A stretch of DNA of 64,000 bases from Bin76 sp963665765 (GTDB lineage Bacteria > Actinomycetota > Acidimicrobiia > Spongiisociales > ZC4RG35), in NCBI GenBank assembly GCA_963665765.1, contig OY762464.1, forward strand, positions 2,232,001-2,296,000, read 5' to 3'. The notes beneath the pieces are model-generated. The model saw only the letters and a list, made by a program, of their open reading frames with translations, searched no databases and was not told where the DNA came from. Numbering within the stretch: position 1 is the first letter of the stretch; each line of letters opens with the position of its first letter. Made by a program: the position numbers and the translations under genes. Positions 34,184-43,604 of the stretch are shown piece after piece.

Positions 34184-34731
34184 CGGGCGCCCTCCGATCC
34201 GAGGCCTCGCAGCACCACCCGGGCGGCTTCGGAGGCGGTGGGAACCCAGGTCATCATCTGAGGATCGGCGCCGAACTCCTCGATCATCAATTCGGCCAGC
34301 TTCCGGAAGCTGTCTCCCACCGCCACGTGGGGTTTGCGCTGGGAGGAAGGGGATAAGAAGGCTTCCCTCCAGGCTTCGGTGAACTCGACTATGGTGCCGA
34401 TGCTGCCCGGAAGCGTGATAGTGGCGGACGCCGTCTCCAACAGGATGCGATCGCGCTCGTGCGCGTCGTGGGCAGGGATCTCGGTGCGGACGAAAGGGTT
34501 GGGTCCCGCCCGGTGGGGAAAGAGGCGGGGAGCGGTCACGCCGATCACTTCCCCACCCGCCTCCGCCGCCCCTTGCGAGACCGCCTCCATCACCCCTCCG
34601 TATCCGCCGGTCGCCACCCCGACGCCCCCCTCCGCCAGGATCCTGCCCAATCGGCGGGCCTCGGCGAACTCGGGATCCGAGGCTGGGACGGACGAGGATC
34701 CGAACACCGTGACCACCGGCCGGTCGCTCAT
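34180..34731 (-). CDS. LOG-like nucleotide-binding protein (TIGR00725 type)
   Basis: The protein is 183 residues from the ATG at 34731, which overlaps the E1 stop (ATGA). It has a Rossmann-like fold with VTVFGSSSVPASDPEF at the start, GGYGGVMEAVSQGA (about 47-60) and the phosphate loop ITLPGSIGTIVEFTEAW (about 109-125), a variant of the PGGxGTxxE motif of LOG phosphoribohydrolases. It may cleave nucleoside monophosphates, but this sub-branch is uncharacterised. It is translationally coupled on both sides. Confidence 0.8.
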   Translation of the reverse strand: MSDRPVVTVFGSSSVPASDPEFAEARRLGRILAEGGVGVATGGYGGVMEAVSQGAAEAGGEVIGVTAPRLFPHRAGPNPFVRTEIPAHDAHERDRILLETASATITLPGSIGTIVEFTEAWREAFLSPSSQRKPHVAVGDSFRKLAELMIEEFGADPQMMTWVPTASEAARVVLRGLGSEGAR

Positions 34732-36806
34732 TCGGCGAGGGTCCGCATGATTCCGGCGGTGACGTCGGGGACACCCGGCATTCCGTAGGACTCGAAACCG
34801 AAGGGAGGCAGCGGGGCGTCGAACCCGGTTACCCGAACCACCGGAGCGGCCAGGTCGTAGATCGCCTCCTCGGCCACGGTAGCGGCGATTTCGGCGGCCA
34901 TCCCGGCGGTATGGGGAGGTTCCTGCACCACCACCAGCCGTCCGGTCCGGGTCACCGAGGAGAGCACCGTCTCTCTGTCCCACGGATAGAGGGTGCGAAG
35001 ATCGATCACCTCCACCGAGGCTTGTTCGGCCAAAGAGTCGGCCGCCCGAAGCGCCACGGGAACCATTCCGCCATAGGTGACCACCGTAACGTCGCTTCCC
35101 GGACGCCGGATTGAAGCTCGTCCGATGGGAATCGTGTAGTAGCTGCCGGGGACCGACTGCCGGCCCGCCCGGTAGAGCACCTTGGGCTCGGCGAAGATCA
35201 CCGGATCCGACGAGTCGATGGCGGAAGCCAACAGTCCCTTGGCGTCGGTGGGGGTGGAAGGGCAGATCACCACCAGCCCCGGCAGGTGGCAAAAGAGAGT
35301 TTCGGGGCTTTCGTTGTGGAACTCGTGGGCATTGATTCCCCCGCCGTTGGGAAAGCGCACCACCATCGGCAGATCGACGCCTCCCTGGGTGCGATAGCGC
35401 ATGCGCCCCAAATGGGTGGCGATCTGCTCGAAACAGTTGTACAGGAACCCATCGAATTGAATCTCCACGATGGGCCGGGCCCCGGCGACGGCCATCCCAA
35501 TGGCCGTGCCGACGATTCCTGTCTCGCACAGCGGCGTGTCGATCACCCGTTCGGCGCCGTATTTGACCTGCAGATCATCGGTGATGCGGAACACCCCTCC
35601 CGTGCGTCCCACATCCTCGCCCAGGATGATCGCCTCGGGATAGCGGTCCATCGCCTCTCCCAAGGCGGCCCCGATCGCCTGCGCCATGTTCCACCTTTGC
35701 GAAGGTTCAGGGTCGGCAGGAGTCTCCTCCTTGATCTGCCAGATCAGCGGGGACAGGTCATCGAGTGGCCGGCCGTGAGCCTGCTGGGATACTCTGAACC
35801 GCCCGGCCATTGCCCGGGGGATGCGCTGATAGACCTGGCTGATCGCCCGTTGTCTTCGGGGGAGGGGCCGCGCCTCGATCTCCTCCACAACCTCGTCCAG
35901 GGCTGATTCCAGTTCGGTTACGGCTCTTTTCTCCAGCAGGTCGTCCCACAGGTCGACGTTTTCCAGGTGACGCCGCATTCGGACCAGCGGATCAAGCGCC
36001 CTCCAGGAATTCTCCTCTTCGGAGGATCGGTAGCGGCGCGGGTCGTCGGCGGTGGCATGAGGCCCGAAGCGATAGGTGACTGCCTCGATCAAAGTCGGGC
36101 CCCCACCCTGACGGGCTTTGGCGGCGGCTTCGGCGACTGCGGAATGGACGGCCAGGGCATCCATGCCGTCCACCCGGACACCCTCAAACCCGTAGGCGAC
36201 CGCCTTCTGCGAAATGGTCTCCGCCCCGGTCTGGGAACGGAAAGGGAGCGAGATGGCGTATTGGTTGTTGGAGCAGATGAACACCACCGGCAGATTCCAT
36301 ACCCCGGCGAAGTTCATGCCCGCGTGAAAATCAGAGGCCGAGGTGGCGCCGTCTCCGAAAAACACCGCGGTGACGTCGGTTTCCCCTCGGAGGGTCGTGT
36401 GGTGGGCCTGACCCACCGCATGGGGAAGCTGGGTGGCGATGGGAATGGTGTAGAGGCCGAGGTGGAGTCGGCGGACATCCCAGTTGGCATATCCGTGCCC
36501 CCGGAAGAACTCCAGCAACGAGCGGAGGGAAAGACCCCGGTTCAGCACGGTGGCGTGTTCCCGGTAGGAGGGAAACACCCAGTCCGTCGGCCCCAGGGCC
36601 CAAGCGGCGCCGACGCAGATCGCCTCCTGACCTTCCATCGGAGCGAAGGTGCCTATCCGGCCCTGGCGTTGCAACGCCATCATCCGCCGGTCGAAGGTAC
36701 GCCCGGCCACCATCTCCGAATAGATACGCCGGAGGGTCTCGGGCGAGTAACCCTGAGCCACCTCGGGCAGAGCGACGGCCCCGTCGGGCTGAATGACCTG
36801 AAACAT
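34728..36806 (-). CDS. 2-oxoacid dehydrogenase E1, alpha and beta subunits fused
   Basis: The protein is about 692 residues from the ATG at 36806 (MFQVIQPDGA); the frame is open to a TTG at 36878. Residues about 1-335 form an E1-alpha domain with the thiamine diphosphate motif FFGDGATSASDFHAGMNF through FICSNNQYAIS. Residues about 365-692 are E1-beta (ALGEAMDRYPEAIILGEDVG, FDTPLCE-type IDTPLCETGIVG). The protein decarboxylates pyruvate or branched-chain 2-oxoacids. The fused form occurs in some actinobacteria and Bacteroidetes. No E2 or E3 is nearby, so the lipoyl partner must be elsewhere. Confidence 0.9.
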   Translation of the reverse strand: MFQVIQPDGAVALPEVAQGYSPETLRRIYSEMVAGRTFDRRMMALQRQGRIGTFAPMEGQEAICVGAAWALGPTDWVFPSYREHATVLNRGLSLRSLLEFFRGHGYANWDVRRLHLGLYTIPIATQLPHAVGQAHHTTLRGETDVTAVFFGDGATSASDFHAGMNFAGVWNLPVVFICSNNQYAISLPFRSQTGAETISQKAVAYGFEGVRVDGMDALAVHSAVAEAAAKARQGGGPTLIEAVTYRFGPHATADDPRRYRSSEEENSWRALDPLVRMRRHLENVDLWDDLLEKRAVTELESALDEVVEEIEARPLPRRQRAISQVYQRIPRAMAGRFRVSQQAHGRPLDDLSPLIWQIKEETPADPEPSQRWNMAQAIGAALGEAMDRYPEAIILGEDVGRTGGVFRITDDLQVKYGAERVIDTPLCETGIVGTAIGMAVAGARPIVEIQFDGFLYNCFEQIATHLGRMRYRTQGGVDLPMVVRFPNGGGINAHEFHNESPETLFCHLPGLVVICPSTPTDAKGLLASAIDSSDPVIFAEPKVLYRAGRQSVPGSYYTIPIGRASIRRPGSDVTVVTYGGMVPVALRAADSLAEQASVEVIDLRTLYPWDRETVLSSVTRTGRLVVVQEPPHTAGMAAEIAATVAEEAIYDLAAPVVRVTGFDAPLPPFGFESYGMPGVPDVTAGIMRTLAE

Positions 36807-36890
36807 CGTGTCGGCTATAGGCCTCCATTCTAGAGACCGTGCCGGGACTAGTTCGTGGCGGAAGGGGTCGCCTGGCAAGTGATGGTTTCT

Positions 36891-36910
36891 TCGGTATGCT
36901 TGTATACCGA
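36891..36910. promoter_or_regulatory. Palindromic operator candidate between divergent operons
   Basis: TCGGTAT (36891-36897), spacer GCTTGT, and ATACCGA (36904-36910) form a perfect 7-bp inverted repeat. It lies in the 177-base region between the minus-strand E1 gene and the plus-strand vWA/tubulin operon. The right half contains TTGTATACC, close to the GT-N-AC core used by FCD-type GntR regulators, and such a regulator is encoded at the end of the E1 cluster. Confidence 0.4.
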
Positions 36911-36983
36911 GCCTTCTTAACGTTGAACGACTACCCGGTGGTTTTCGGTTTGAGTGTCACACCTCTTCTTTACCTTTTCTCAA

Positions 36984-37394
36984 ATGTCTGAATATCGATA
37001 TGAGCCCTCCATGCCAGAGTCCCTTCGGGACAAGCGTGGGCTGTCGGGATCGGGCCGGAGGCAAAGTCAAGGATGGGTGAAGGGGCTGGTGATCGGCTGG
37101 TCGGGCGCGCTGATTTCAGCGTATCTGGCTTGGCGAACCGATGACATCCGACACTTAAACCTCCAAGACCCTTCTCTTCGAGGGGCGGTGATGGCCATTT
37201 TCATAGTGATATTGTTTTCCTTCTCCGGGTTCGCTTTGTTCAGGCTCCGAAAATTATCCCAGGGAAACTCTTGGGTGGAATCCCGATGGAAGCCGACCAG
37301 CCTTGCCTGGCTGTCCGTCGCCGTCTCTCTGTGCGCGGCCATGTGGTCCGGATACCTGATCGCCATCCGAGTGGCCAGGGACCTTACTCTTTGA
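36984..37394 (+). CDS. Small membrane protein, first gene of the vWA/tubulin operon
   Basis: The protein is 136 residues from the ATG at 36984 (a GTG at 36954 would add 10). A basic N-terminal segment of about 35 residues is followed by three hydrophobic stretches: GLVIGWSGALISAYLAW (about 36-52), VMAIFIVILFSFSGFALF (about 69-86) and LAWLSVAVSLCAAMWSGYLI (about 108-127). No family recognised. Its stop overlaps the TTG of the vWA gene, so it is likely a membrane component or regulator of the same system. Confidence 0.7.
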   Translation: MSEYRYEPSMPESLRDKRGLSGSGRRQSQGWVKGLVIGWSGALISAYLAWRTDDIRHLNLQDPSLRGAVMAIFIVILFSFSGFALFRLRKLSQGNSWVESRWKPTSLAWLSVAVSLCAAMWSGYLIAIRVARDLTL

Positions 37395-40243
37395 GACGCA
37401 TCATGCTCGGCTTCTGCTTGGTGACGGCAGTCGTCTGGTACGCCGTGTTGCCGGATACCGTCGTGGAGGCTCAGTTGTCGCCCACCTGTAGTTCTATCGA
37501 CGTTTTGATTCTGCTTGATGAATCCGGGTCGATCGACCGCAACGATCCTCACGATCGACGTATAGAGGCGGCCAAACAGTATCTGGTCGACTTGGGAAAA
37601 CACGAAGATATCAAAATCTCAGTGGCGCTGGCCGGTTTCGCCAGCACTTTCGAACTGTACAGCAACGGTTTCCTCTCTTTGGATAGCAATGCTGATCTCC
37701 TTGATCGGTTGGTGCATGATTTCGCCGAACGGCACGCTCAATACCAGTGGGATGAGGACCCGTATCGATGGCACACCGATTACGTAGAGGCCTTCCGGGG
37801 TCTATTGGACATGCCGTGGGACGCCGATTGCCGAAGAACGGTGTGGTTCACGGACGGACGACATGATCTGGATCCTGGGGGACCCCGCCTGGCTCTCACA
37901 CCTCGGCCCTACGATTCTTTGCAACGGGATCTCAGCACTTCGAGCAATCTGAACGCGGTGGAGGATTTGTTGGCCCCGGCCATCTGCGGAGAGGAGGATT
38001 ATCGTCCCGACATCCCTTCCGACTATTTCGGGCTGGCGGACCAGCTGGCGGCATCGCAAGTGGATACTTTCGAGATCAAGCTTTTCTATCTGACGACCAA
38101 CAGGCCCTATGGGAAAACCTTGGATGTGTTTGAAAGACTCAATCGCAGGGAATGCGGGTCGATTCGTTTCGAACACCGTCCGGTTGATGACATCAACGAG
38201 CTCACCGATGAGTGGCTATTCGATGCTTCCTGTCAATCGCTACCGGGGCCGGCGCTGAACGTCTCTTCGAAAGATGATGTGATATGGGACGGTGCACTTC
38301 CCGTTGGGGTGATACCGGAAACAGTCCAAGAGGTTGAGATTCTGGCTAGTGGCGGATCTGCCTTTCTTGCGACCGGTCACACAGCATTTGTCGTCGATGA
38401 CTCGAACCCGTCATTCACCAGGCTGACCCTTAGTTTTGACCGCGCCGCCATGTTCGATGCTCCTCGTGTTAGCGGAACGGGCGTGGAACAGGCATGCGGG
38501 ACTGTCACTTTTCTGTCACCGGATTTGACAGCCGAGTCACTCACCTTCCCGGCGTTAGCGGGCCGGCCCCTCCAGTTTTCTTTGCGAGTGAATTCCCATC
38601 AGGGTGGGCTACGACCGCTCACTCCCGCGGAGCGCCAGGATTTGGTGGTGTTTCGTAACGGCCAGGTTCTGGATGTGGAGTGGATCGGAGATGGAAATAT
38701 CCGGGATCCCGCTGCTCTCGCGCCGGGCCGGCACGAATACCTTTTCCGTGTGCGGTACGCTGATCCCGTCGGGGAGGTGTCGACATCCACAGCAGTGGAG
38801 TTGGATGAACTGGTGGTGACAGCCGAAATCGCCACTTCTCGGTCGCTGGCGGGACAGCCGTTGCGGTTCACTCTGCAGGCAAGTTCGACGGGAGCGCCGC
38901 GGCGGCCTCTCACAGCCGCGGAACGGGAGGATTTGGTGGTGTTTCGTGATGGCGAGGATCTGGACTACGTCTGGACCGAAGGTGCCGTCGAAGATCCGGC
39001 AGCCCCCCCACCGGGTGATCATGACTATCGTTTCGAGCTGCGGCACGGTGAACCTCCCGGCTGGGCGTCGGAGACTCTCGAAGTCCGGACCGAGGGATTG
39101 TCTTGGAAGGCTGAGCCTGTGACCTCACCGGTATTTGCCGAGCAGCCCCTCGATTTCGTTCTGGAGTTGGACGCAGGTCCGATCGACGCGGCGCAGCGAA
39201 AGGATTTGGTGGTGTTTCGTGATGGCGAGGAGCTGGATTATGTATGGATCGAGGACGGTGTGCTAAGGGATCCGGCTGCTCCTTTATCCGGTGATCACGA
39301 ATACCGGTTCGAGTTGCGGTATGGCCATCCCAACGGTTGGGTGTCTGAGACTATCGAGGTGGAATCGGTCGTCCTGCCGCCCGGTCCGGTTATGGCTTTG
39401 GATCGCACCCGTCTTGAACCTCTGGCAGGGCGGGAATTCCCGATTCCCGTGCGGATCGACAATTCCCGGGGATGTGTGGCGCTTGACCCGTCGGTGACCG
39501 TGCAGGGAGGAGATGGCGGACCCGTTTCGGGCACAGTGGCCTTTGCCAACGGTGAAACCGAGTGGTGCTCAGACTCTGGGGTAGCGAATCCCGAGAACTT
39601 GCTTGTGAGTCTGGAAAGCCAAACCAACACCGAGTCCGGTGTGACCGTCGGCTATGTAAGCGTCTCTCCTCAGGATGAACGCCAGGCGGTGGCGCTGTCG
39701 GCGCCCGGCCCCATCGACCGCCTGCGCAATCAGAATCTGGAAAGGCTGATTGTCTCCCTGTTCTTGATGGGCCTACTCGCTCTACTGTGGGGGGCTATGT
39801 ACGGTGTCAGCCGCTTCGCAGGGCGCCTTCCCCGACTGAGAGCCCGGTATGCCGAGTTTTTGATCACCGAAGATGGGTCGCTGCGGTTCGATATAGGAGA
39901 GTCCGATCACCGTAAGGCTCGGCGCAAGTCAGCGGGCAGAATCGATGCCGGGCGGTTGAGAGTGGTTCGCAAGACGCCGTTTTGGCAGATCTGGCGTGCC
40001 CCCTATACCGAGCTTTCGCTCGGTGGGGCATCCAGCCAGGGCCTGGTTGACGGTGAGGAAATAGCCATTGCTCGTTCGCACAAGATCAGCAAGCAGCAAT
40101 TGAGGCGGCCGATCGTGCTGGTGGAAGCCACCGAGGGTCGGCGGCGGGGGGTAGTGATGGCGGAAATGGAGGGATCCGACCCGACCGGCCGTCAGCTCAC
40201 CCGACACGCCGAGAGTACTCTGGACAGAATAAAGCACCGGTGA
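37391..40243 (+). CDS. Membrane-anchored von Willebrand A protein with tandem repeats
   Basis: The protein is about 950 residues from the TTG at 37391 (or the ATG at 37403). A signal peptide (about 1-30, MLGFCLVTAVVWYAVLPD) puts the body outside the membrane. The vWA domain (about 37-260) has an intact metal-ion site: DVLILLDESGSID (DxSxS), the threonine in WHTDYVEAF and WFTDGRHD. Three repeats of about 91-97 residues follow (383-658), each carrying DLVVFR.G..LD..W and DPAA. One membrane helix (about 783-806) leads to a cytoplasmic tail of about 145 residues rich in Arg/Lys. It could bind an external ligand and signal to the cytoplasmic tubulin-like protein encoded next. Confidence 0.85.
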   Translation: MRRIMLGFCLVTAVVWYAVLPDTVVEAQLSPTCSSIDVLILLDESGSIDRNDPHDRRIEAAKQYLVDLGKHEDIKISVALAGFASTFELYSNGFLSLDSNADLLDRLVHDFAERHAQYQWDEDPYRWHTDYVEAFRGLLDMPWDADCRRTVWFTDGRHDLDPGGPRLALTPRPYDSLQRDLSTSSNLNAVEDLLAPAICGEEDYRPDIPSDYFGLADQLAASQVDTFEIKLFYLTTNRPYGKTLDVFERLNRRECGSIRFEHRPVDDINELTDEWLFDASCQSLPGPALNVSSKDDVIWDGALPVGVIPETVQEVEILASGGSAFLATGHTAFVVDDSNPSFTRLTLSFDRAAMFDAPRVSGTGVEQACGTVTFLSPDLTAESLTFPALAGRPLQFSLRVNSHQGGLRPLTPAERQDLVVFRNGQVLDVEWIGDGNIRDPAALAPGRHEYLFRVRYADPVGEVSTSTAVELDELVVTAEIATSRSLAGQPLRFTLQASSTGAPRRPLTAAEREDLVVFRDGEDLDYVWTEGAVEDPAAPPPGDHDYRFELRHGEPPGWASETLEVRTEGLSWKAEPVTSPVFAEQPLDFVLELDAGPIDAAQRKDLVVFRDGEELDYVWIEDGVLRDPAAPLSGDHEYRFELRYGHPNGWVSETIEVESVVLPPGPVMALDRTRLEPLAGREFPIPVRIDNSRGCVALDPSVTVQGGDGGPVSGTVAFANGETEWCSDSGVANPENLLVSLESQTNTESGVTVGYVSVSPQDERQAVALSAPGPIDRLRNQNLERLIVSLFLMGLLALLWGAMYGVSRFAGRLPRLRARYAEFLITEDGSLRFDIGESDHRKARRKSAGRIDAGRLRVVRKTPFWQIWRAPYTELSLGGASSQGLVDGEEIAIARSHKISKQQLRRPIVLVEATEGRRRGVVMAEMEGSDPTGRQLTRHAESTLDRIKHR
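38638..39230 (+). repeat. Tandem repeats inside the vWA gene
   Basis: The sequence GGATTTGGTGGTGTTTCGT recurs exactly at 38638, 38929 and 39202, spaced 291 and 273 bases, within three homologous protein repeats. The flanking codons have diverged, but this 19-base core is identical in all three copies. This points to fairly recent duplication or gene conversion. Confidence 0.8.
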
Positions 40244-40274
40244 TCCCGATGTCGAACAAGAAGGGAAAGAACCT

Positions 40275-43200
40275 ATGCTACGCAAATTCTTGATACTGGG
40301 ATTGGGAGGTTCGGGAGGTAAGACCATCCGCTATATCAAGCAAGCGTTGGAGGAGTGGTTCAGACAAGTGGGGTGGCAGGGAGGGATGCCGGATGGGTGG
40401 CAGTTTCTTCATATCGACACTCCCGCCTCCCAGGACTCTCCGATTATCCCGGGACGACCCAAACTCCTCAAGTCTGAGGAGTACCTGTCGCTCTACCAAC
40501 CCGGAATCGAATTCGAGACGATTGTCACCATCTTGGGGCAAAGAGGATACGATTTGAGAGGATGGGGGGTCGATCCGGCTCTGATGTTCATTCCCATCGA
40601 TCTGGGAGCGGGACAGTATCGGGCAGTGGGCCGCATGCTGGGGCTTTATCAGATCGGCGAGATCAAAGATAGGGTCAGACGCAAAGAGGCGGCTTTGATG
40701 ACTCCTGGGGCCGCGGCGCAACTGGGTGAGCTGACTGAAACGGTCGATGGAGGTGTGAGTGGGGGCCAAGATCCAACTCCGATTGTGATGGTTATTTCTT
40801 CTCTGGCGGGAGGCACCGGGGCAGGGATCATCGTAGACGTATGCGACGTACTGCGAAGCGGCGGTGAACGGTGGATGGACGACTCGGTAGGCATCCTCTA
40901 TTCCGCTGATGTGTTCAGCGAGCTGTCTCAGGCCGCATCCGAAGGGGTGCAGCCCAACTCGGCCGCCGCCTTCTCGGAGATACTTCATGGATATTACGGC
41001 GGCCGGGGGTTCACTGCGCCGGGCGGAGGTCCGGTGCAGCAAAGGTCGGGTCCTGCCTTTCCCTACTTGGTGGGGCAGTCCAACACCAAGGGAGTTCAAT
41101 TCGGAAATCAATTGGAGGTGTACCGGGTTATGGGGCGTTGTCTGGCGGCAGTGATGTCCGACCCCTCCATCCAGGACAATTTTACCTCCTACTTGATGGC
41201 CAATTGGCAGTCATCAGCCAGCAAATTTAGGGAAACCGACGAAGGGATCGGACTTTTGGCGGAGCCCCCCAGCTACGGTGGCGCCTTCCAGGCCCTGGGA
41301 TTCGCCGAAGTTGAATTGGGTGGGCAACGTTTGGAGGTTTATGCCGAGCGGCGTATCACCCGCGACGCGGTCGAGTGGGCGTTGAGAGGTCACAGGACAC
41401 TGATTGACGACCGTCCTGATCTGGAGCCACTCTCCGAAGAAGAGCGCATCGAACTGCTGGCCAGAGAGTCATTCACGCGTTTTCTCAACACCTGCAGAAT
41501 CAACGAGCGGGGCCGAGAAACCAACCAGATACTTGAATCCCTTGACCTTTCTACGAAACAACTGGACGCGGATCTGACCTTGATACGCGAAGAGATCTGG
41601 TCCACATGCCGGGACCTTTTGGGAGAGAAGGCTAAATCACAGGATTGGATCGACACGATCGTCGAAGAGTTGGAGGCGCGGCGCAACGGGATTCTCGAAA
41701 GGTGGGAAATCGACCTTCGCCAGTCTATAGCCGAGTGGGCCAGGGAGTCCCAGAGGAGGATCGTAGCCCAAGCGGGGAACTTTATCGCCGAAAAGGGAAT
41801 TCCGGTAACTGTGGCGCTGCTGCGAAAGGCGGAAGCGGAAATGAAGGACGTGGCTGAGGAGCTTCGGGAGGAGAGCCATGAGGAGGAGCAACTTTCCCAT
41901 CACCTCATCTCCGATGCGGGGTCGATCCTGCCCGCCGGGGGAACACTTCGAGCAGACCATCCCGATATCCGCCAAGCCATCATTAAGGCACTCAACACCG
42001 GGGTGGTGCGCCGCTATCAGAGCAAGTTGCGTCTTTTGACCGCTGACCTGGTGGAGGACTTCCGCGAGGATCTATTGGCCCGTTTGCGGGACGCCTTGGG
42101 GGAAGCTTGGGAAGTACTGAGCAACGACATAGAGGAAACAGACCATCTCATTGGCTCGTCGATATCCGAATGGCCGCGTCACTTTCCTCCCTCCGACCAG
42201 AATGTGCCGGAATCTCTGATTCCCGGACAAAACGTCAAGACCCTGCTCGATCCCAAAGACTTCAAGACCCTCTTCCGGGATCTTACCGCCCGTAGCCTCG
42301 GCGAGGAAGGGAACACCGAAAGAGGGGGGCAACGCCGGGTACGGGTACAGGCGTTGCTGGGCCAATCCGACCAGCAACCACCCCGATCCTGGATTGAGCC
42401 AACTGACCACTGGCATCCGCGTGACAGTCTCGTGCTAGGAGAGAATCCCAAGAACCCTGCCTCTTTTCGCATAGCAATGGGACGCGACGATATTCTGGCG
42501 CGGGCAAATGAATGGCTTCATACCGAGGGGTCGGAGTGGGACACTTTTCTTACCCAGGGATTGCGTTCGTATCTGTCCGACTCCCCGAAGGTGGGGAGTG
42601 GAGAGAGAACCAAGCGAGAAAAGCGGTTTCGCCGACAACTGGAGGCGGCCTTTGAGTCAGCAGAACCCTTGGCCTCGGTGGACCAGACCTTAATGGCGAT
42701 GGTTCACCCCGCCACCGAACTGAAGGTGCGGCCTGTGCCGGGGGAGATACCCGTGGCAGGCCTGCCGGTGGAGGAGCAGATCGCGGAGTTTCTGACCGCC
42801 CGGTTCGACGGTGATCCGGAAAAAGCGGGCAGCCACCTCACCCAAAGCGAGCATCTCACCAAGATACCTATTTACTCCAGCCTGAGCAGAGCTTCCCATC
42901 CCATCGTGTTCGATTCTCTGATGCGTCCCATCGCCGAGGATTTCAAGCGGGCAAAAACTCTGTCCACAGTTCCCGACTTTTGGAAATGGCGCCGGTGTCG
43001 CACGCTCAACATGGCGGCGCCCATCCCGGCGCCGACCCTGCTGGCCATGTTGCGGGGCTGGTTCACGGCAAACTTGCTGGGGGCGGTCGACATCGATTCT
43101 CGGGGAGTCCGACTCCATTCTTCCGACGGTGTGCTGGAGTTTCCCCGATTGCTGCGGGGAGGCAGCGTCCGCTCCCACGAGGCCCTGGCGGAATTGGTGG

Positions 43201-43604
43201 AAGGGCTCGCTATTGCCCTGCCTGTGGCTGCTACTTCCAAAAAGTTCGAAGAGTACCTTGGAGCGTACCGGCTGCTGGTGGAATGGGGGAGAGAACCCGG
43301 CACGGCCAGTTCCAGCTTGTCCCGCTATCAGGTTCCCAGTCGGGTGCTGTCCAGGTGGCTGGAGAACGGAGAAAATATACCAGGCTGCCAAGCTCGGATA
43401 AAGGGTTCCGATCAGGTGGAGCGAGCGGAACAGGCGGCAAAACTTCTGGGCGCCGCGGTGAAGTCCTATCGCGAGACACAGAACTTGGCGGAGGAGCACA
43501 ACTCCCGACCTGCCTGGCTCGGTTTGGCCGAGCCGATTAAAGAGGCCCTCAACCAACTCAAGGACTGCGTTGTCCATCATGCGTCCGAGGAACCTTTGCT
43601 GTGA
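40275..43604 (+). CDS. Tubulin/FtsZ-superfamily protein (Tubulin_2-like)
   Basis: The protein is 1109 residues from an ATG with GAAGGGAAAG upstream. The N-terminus reads FLILGLGGSGGKTIRYIK (about 5-22), a glycine-rich nucleotide loop. VMVISSLAGGTGAGIIVDV (about 172-190) reproduces the tubulin/FtsZ GGTGxG signature that holds the GTP phosphates. The GTPase-like part covers about the first 380 residues. The remaining 700 are helical, with a coiled-coil-like stretch (about 430-560), and match nothing I recognise. It has no membrane helix. It is far larger than FtsZ (about 400). It probably polymerises or assembles at the membrane with its neighbours. Confidence 0.85.
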   Translation: MLRKFLILGLGGSGGKTIRYIKQALEEWFRQVGWQGGMPDGWQFLHIDTPASQDSPIIPGRPKLLKSEEYLSLYQPGIEFETIVTILGQRGYDLRGWGVDPALMFIPIDLGAGQYRAVGRMLGLYQIGEIKDRVRRKEAALMTPGAAAQLGELTETVDGGVSGGQDPTPIVMVISSLAGGTGAGIIVDVCDVLRSGGERWMDDSVGILYSADVFSELSQAASEGVQPNSAAAFSEILHGYYGGRGFTAPGGGPVQQRSGPAFPYLVGQSNTKGVQFGNQLEVYRVMGRCLAAVMSDPSIQDNFTSYLMANWQSSASKFRETDEGIGLLAEPPSYGGAFQALGFAEVELGGQRLEVYAERRITRDAVEWALRGHRTLIDDRPDLEPLSEEERIELLARESFTRFLNTCRINERGRETNQILESLDLSTKQLDADLTLIREEIWSTCRDLLGEKAKSQDWIDTIVEELEARRNGILERWEIDLRQSIAEWARESQRRIVAQAGNFIAEKGIPVTVALLRKAEAEMKDVAEELREESHEEEQLSHHLISDAGSILPAGGTLRADHPDIRQAIIKALNTGVVRRYQSKLRLLTADLVEDFREDLLARLRDALGEAWEVLSNDIEETDHLIGSSISEWPRHFPPSDQNVPESLIPGQNVKTLLDPKDFKTLFRDLTARSLGEEGNTERGGQRRVRVQALLGQSDQQPPRSWIEPTDHWHPRDSLVLGENPKNPASFRIAMGRDDILARANEWLHTEGSEWDTFLTQGLRSYLSDSPKVGSGERTKREKRFRRQLEAAFESAEPLASVDQTLMAMVHPATELKVRPVPGEIPVAGLPVEEQIAEFLTARFDGDPEKAGSHLTQSEHLTKIPIYSSLSRASHPIVFDSLMRPIAEDFKRAKTLSTVPDFWKWRRCRTLNMAAPIPAPTLLAMLRGWFTANLLGAVDIDSRGVRLHSSDGVLEFPRLLRGGSVRSHEALAELVEGLAIALPVAATSKKFEEYLGAYRLLVEWGREPGTASSSLSRYQVPSRVLSRWLENGENIPGCQARIKGSDQVERAEQAAKLLGAAVKSYRETQNLAEEHNSRPAWLGLAEPIKEALNQLKDCVVHHASEEPLL

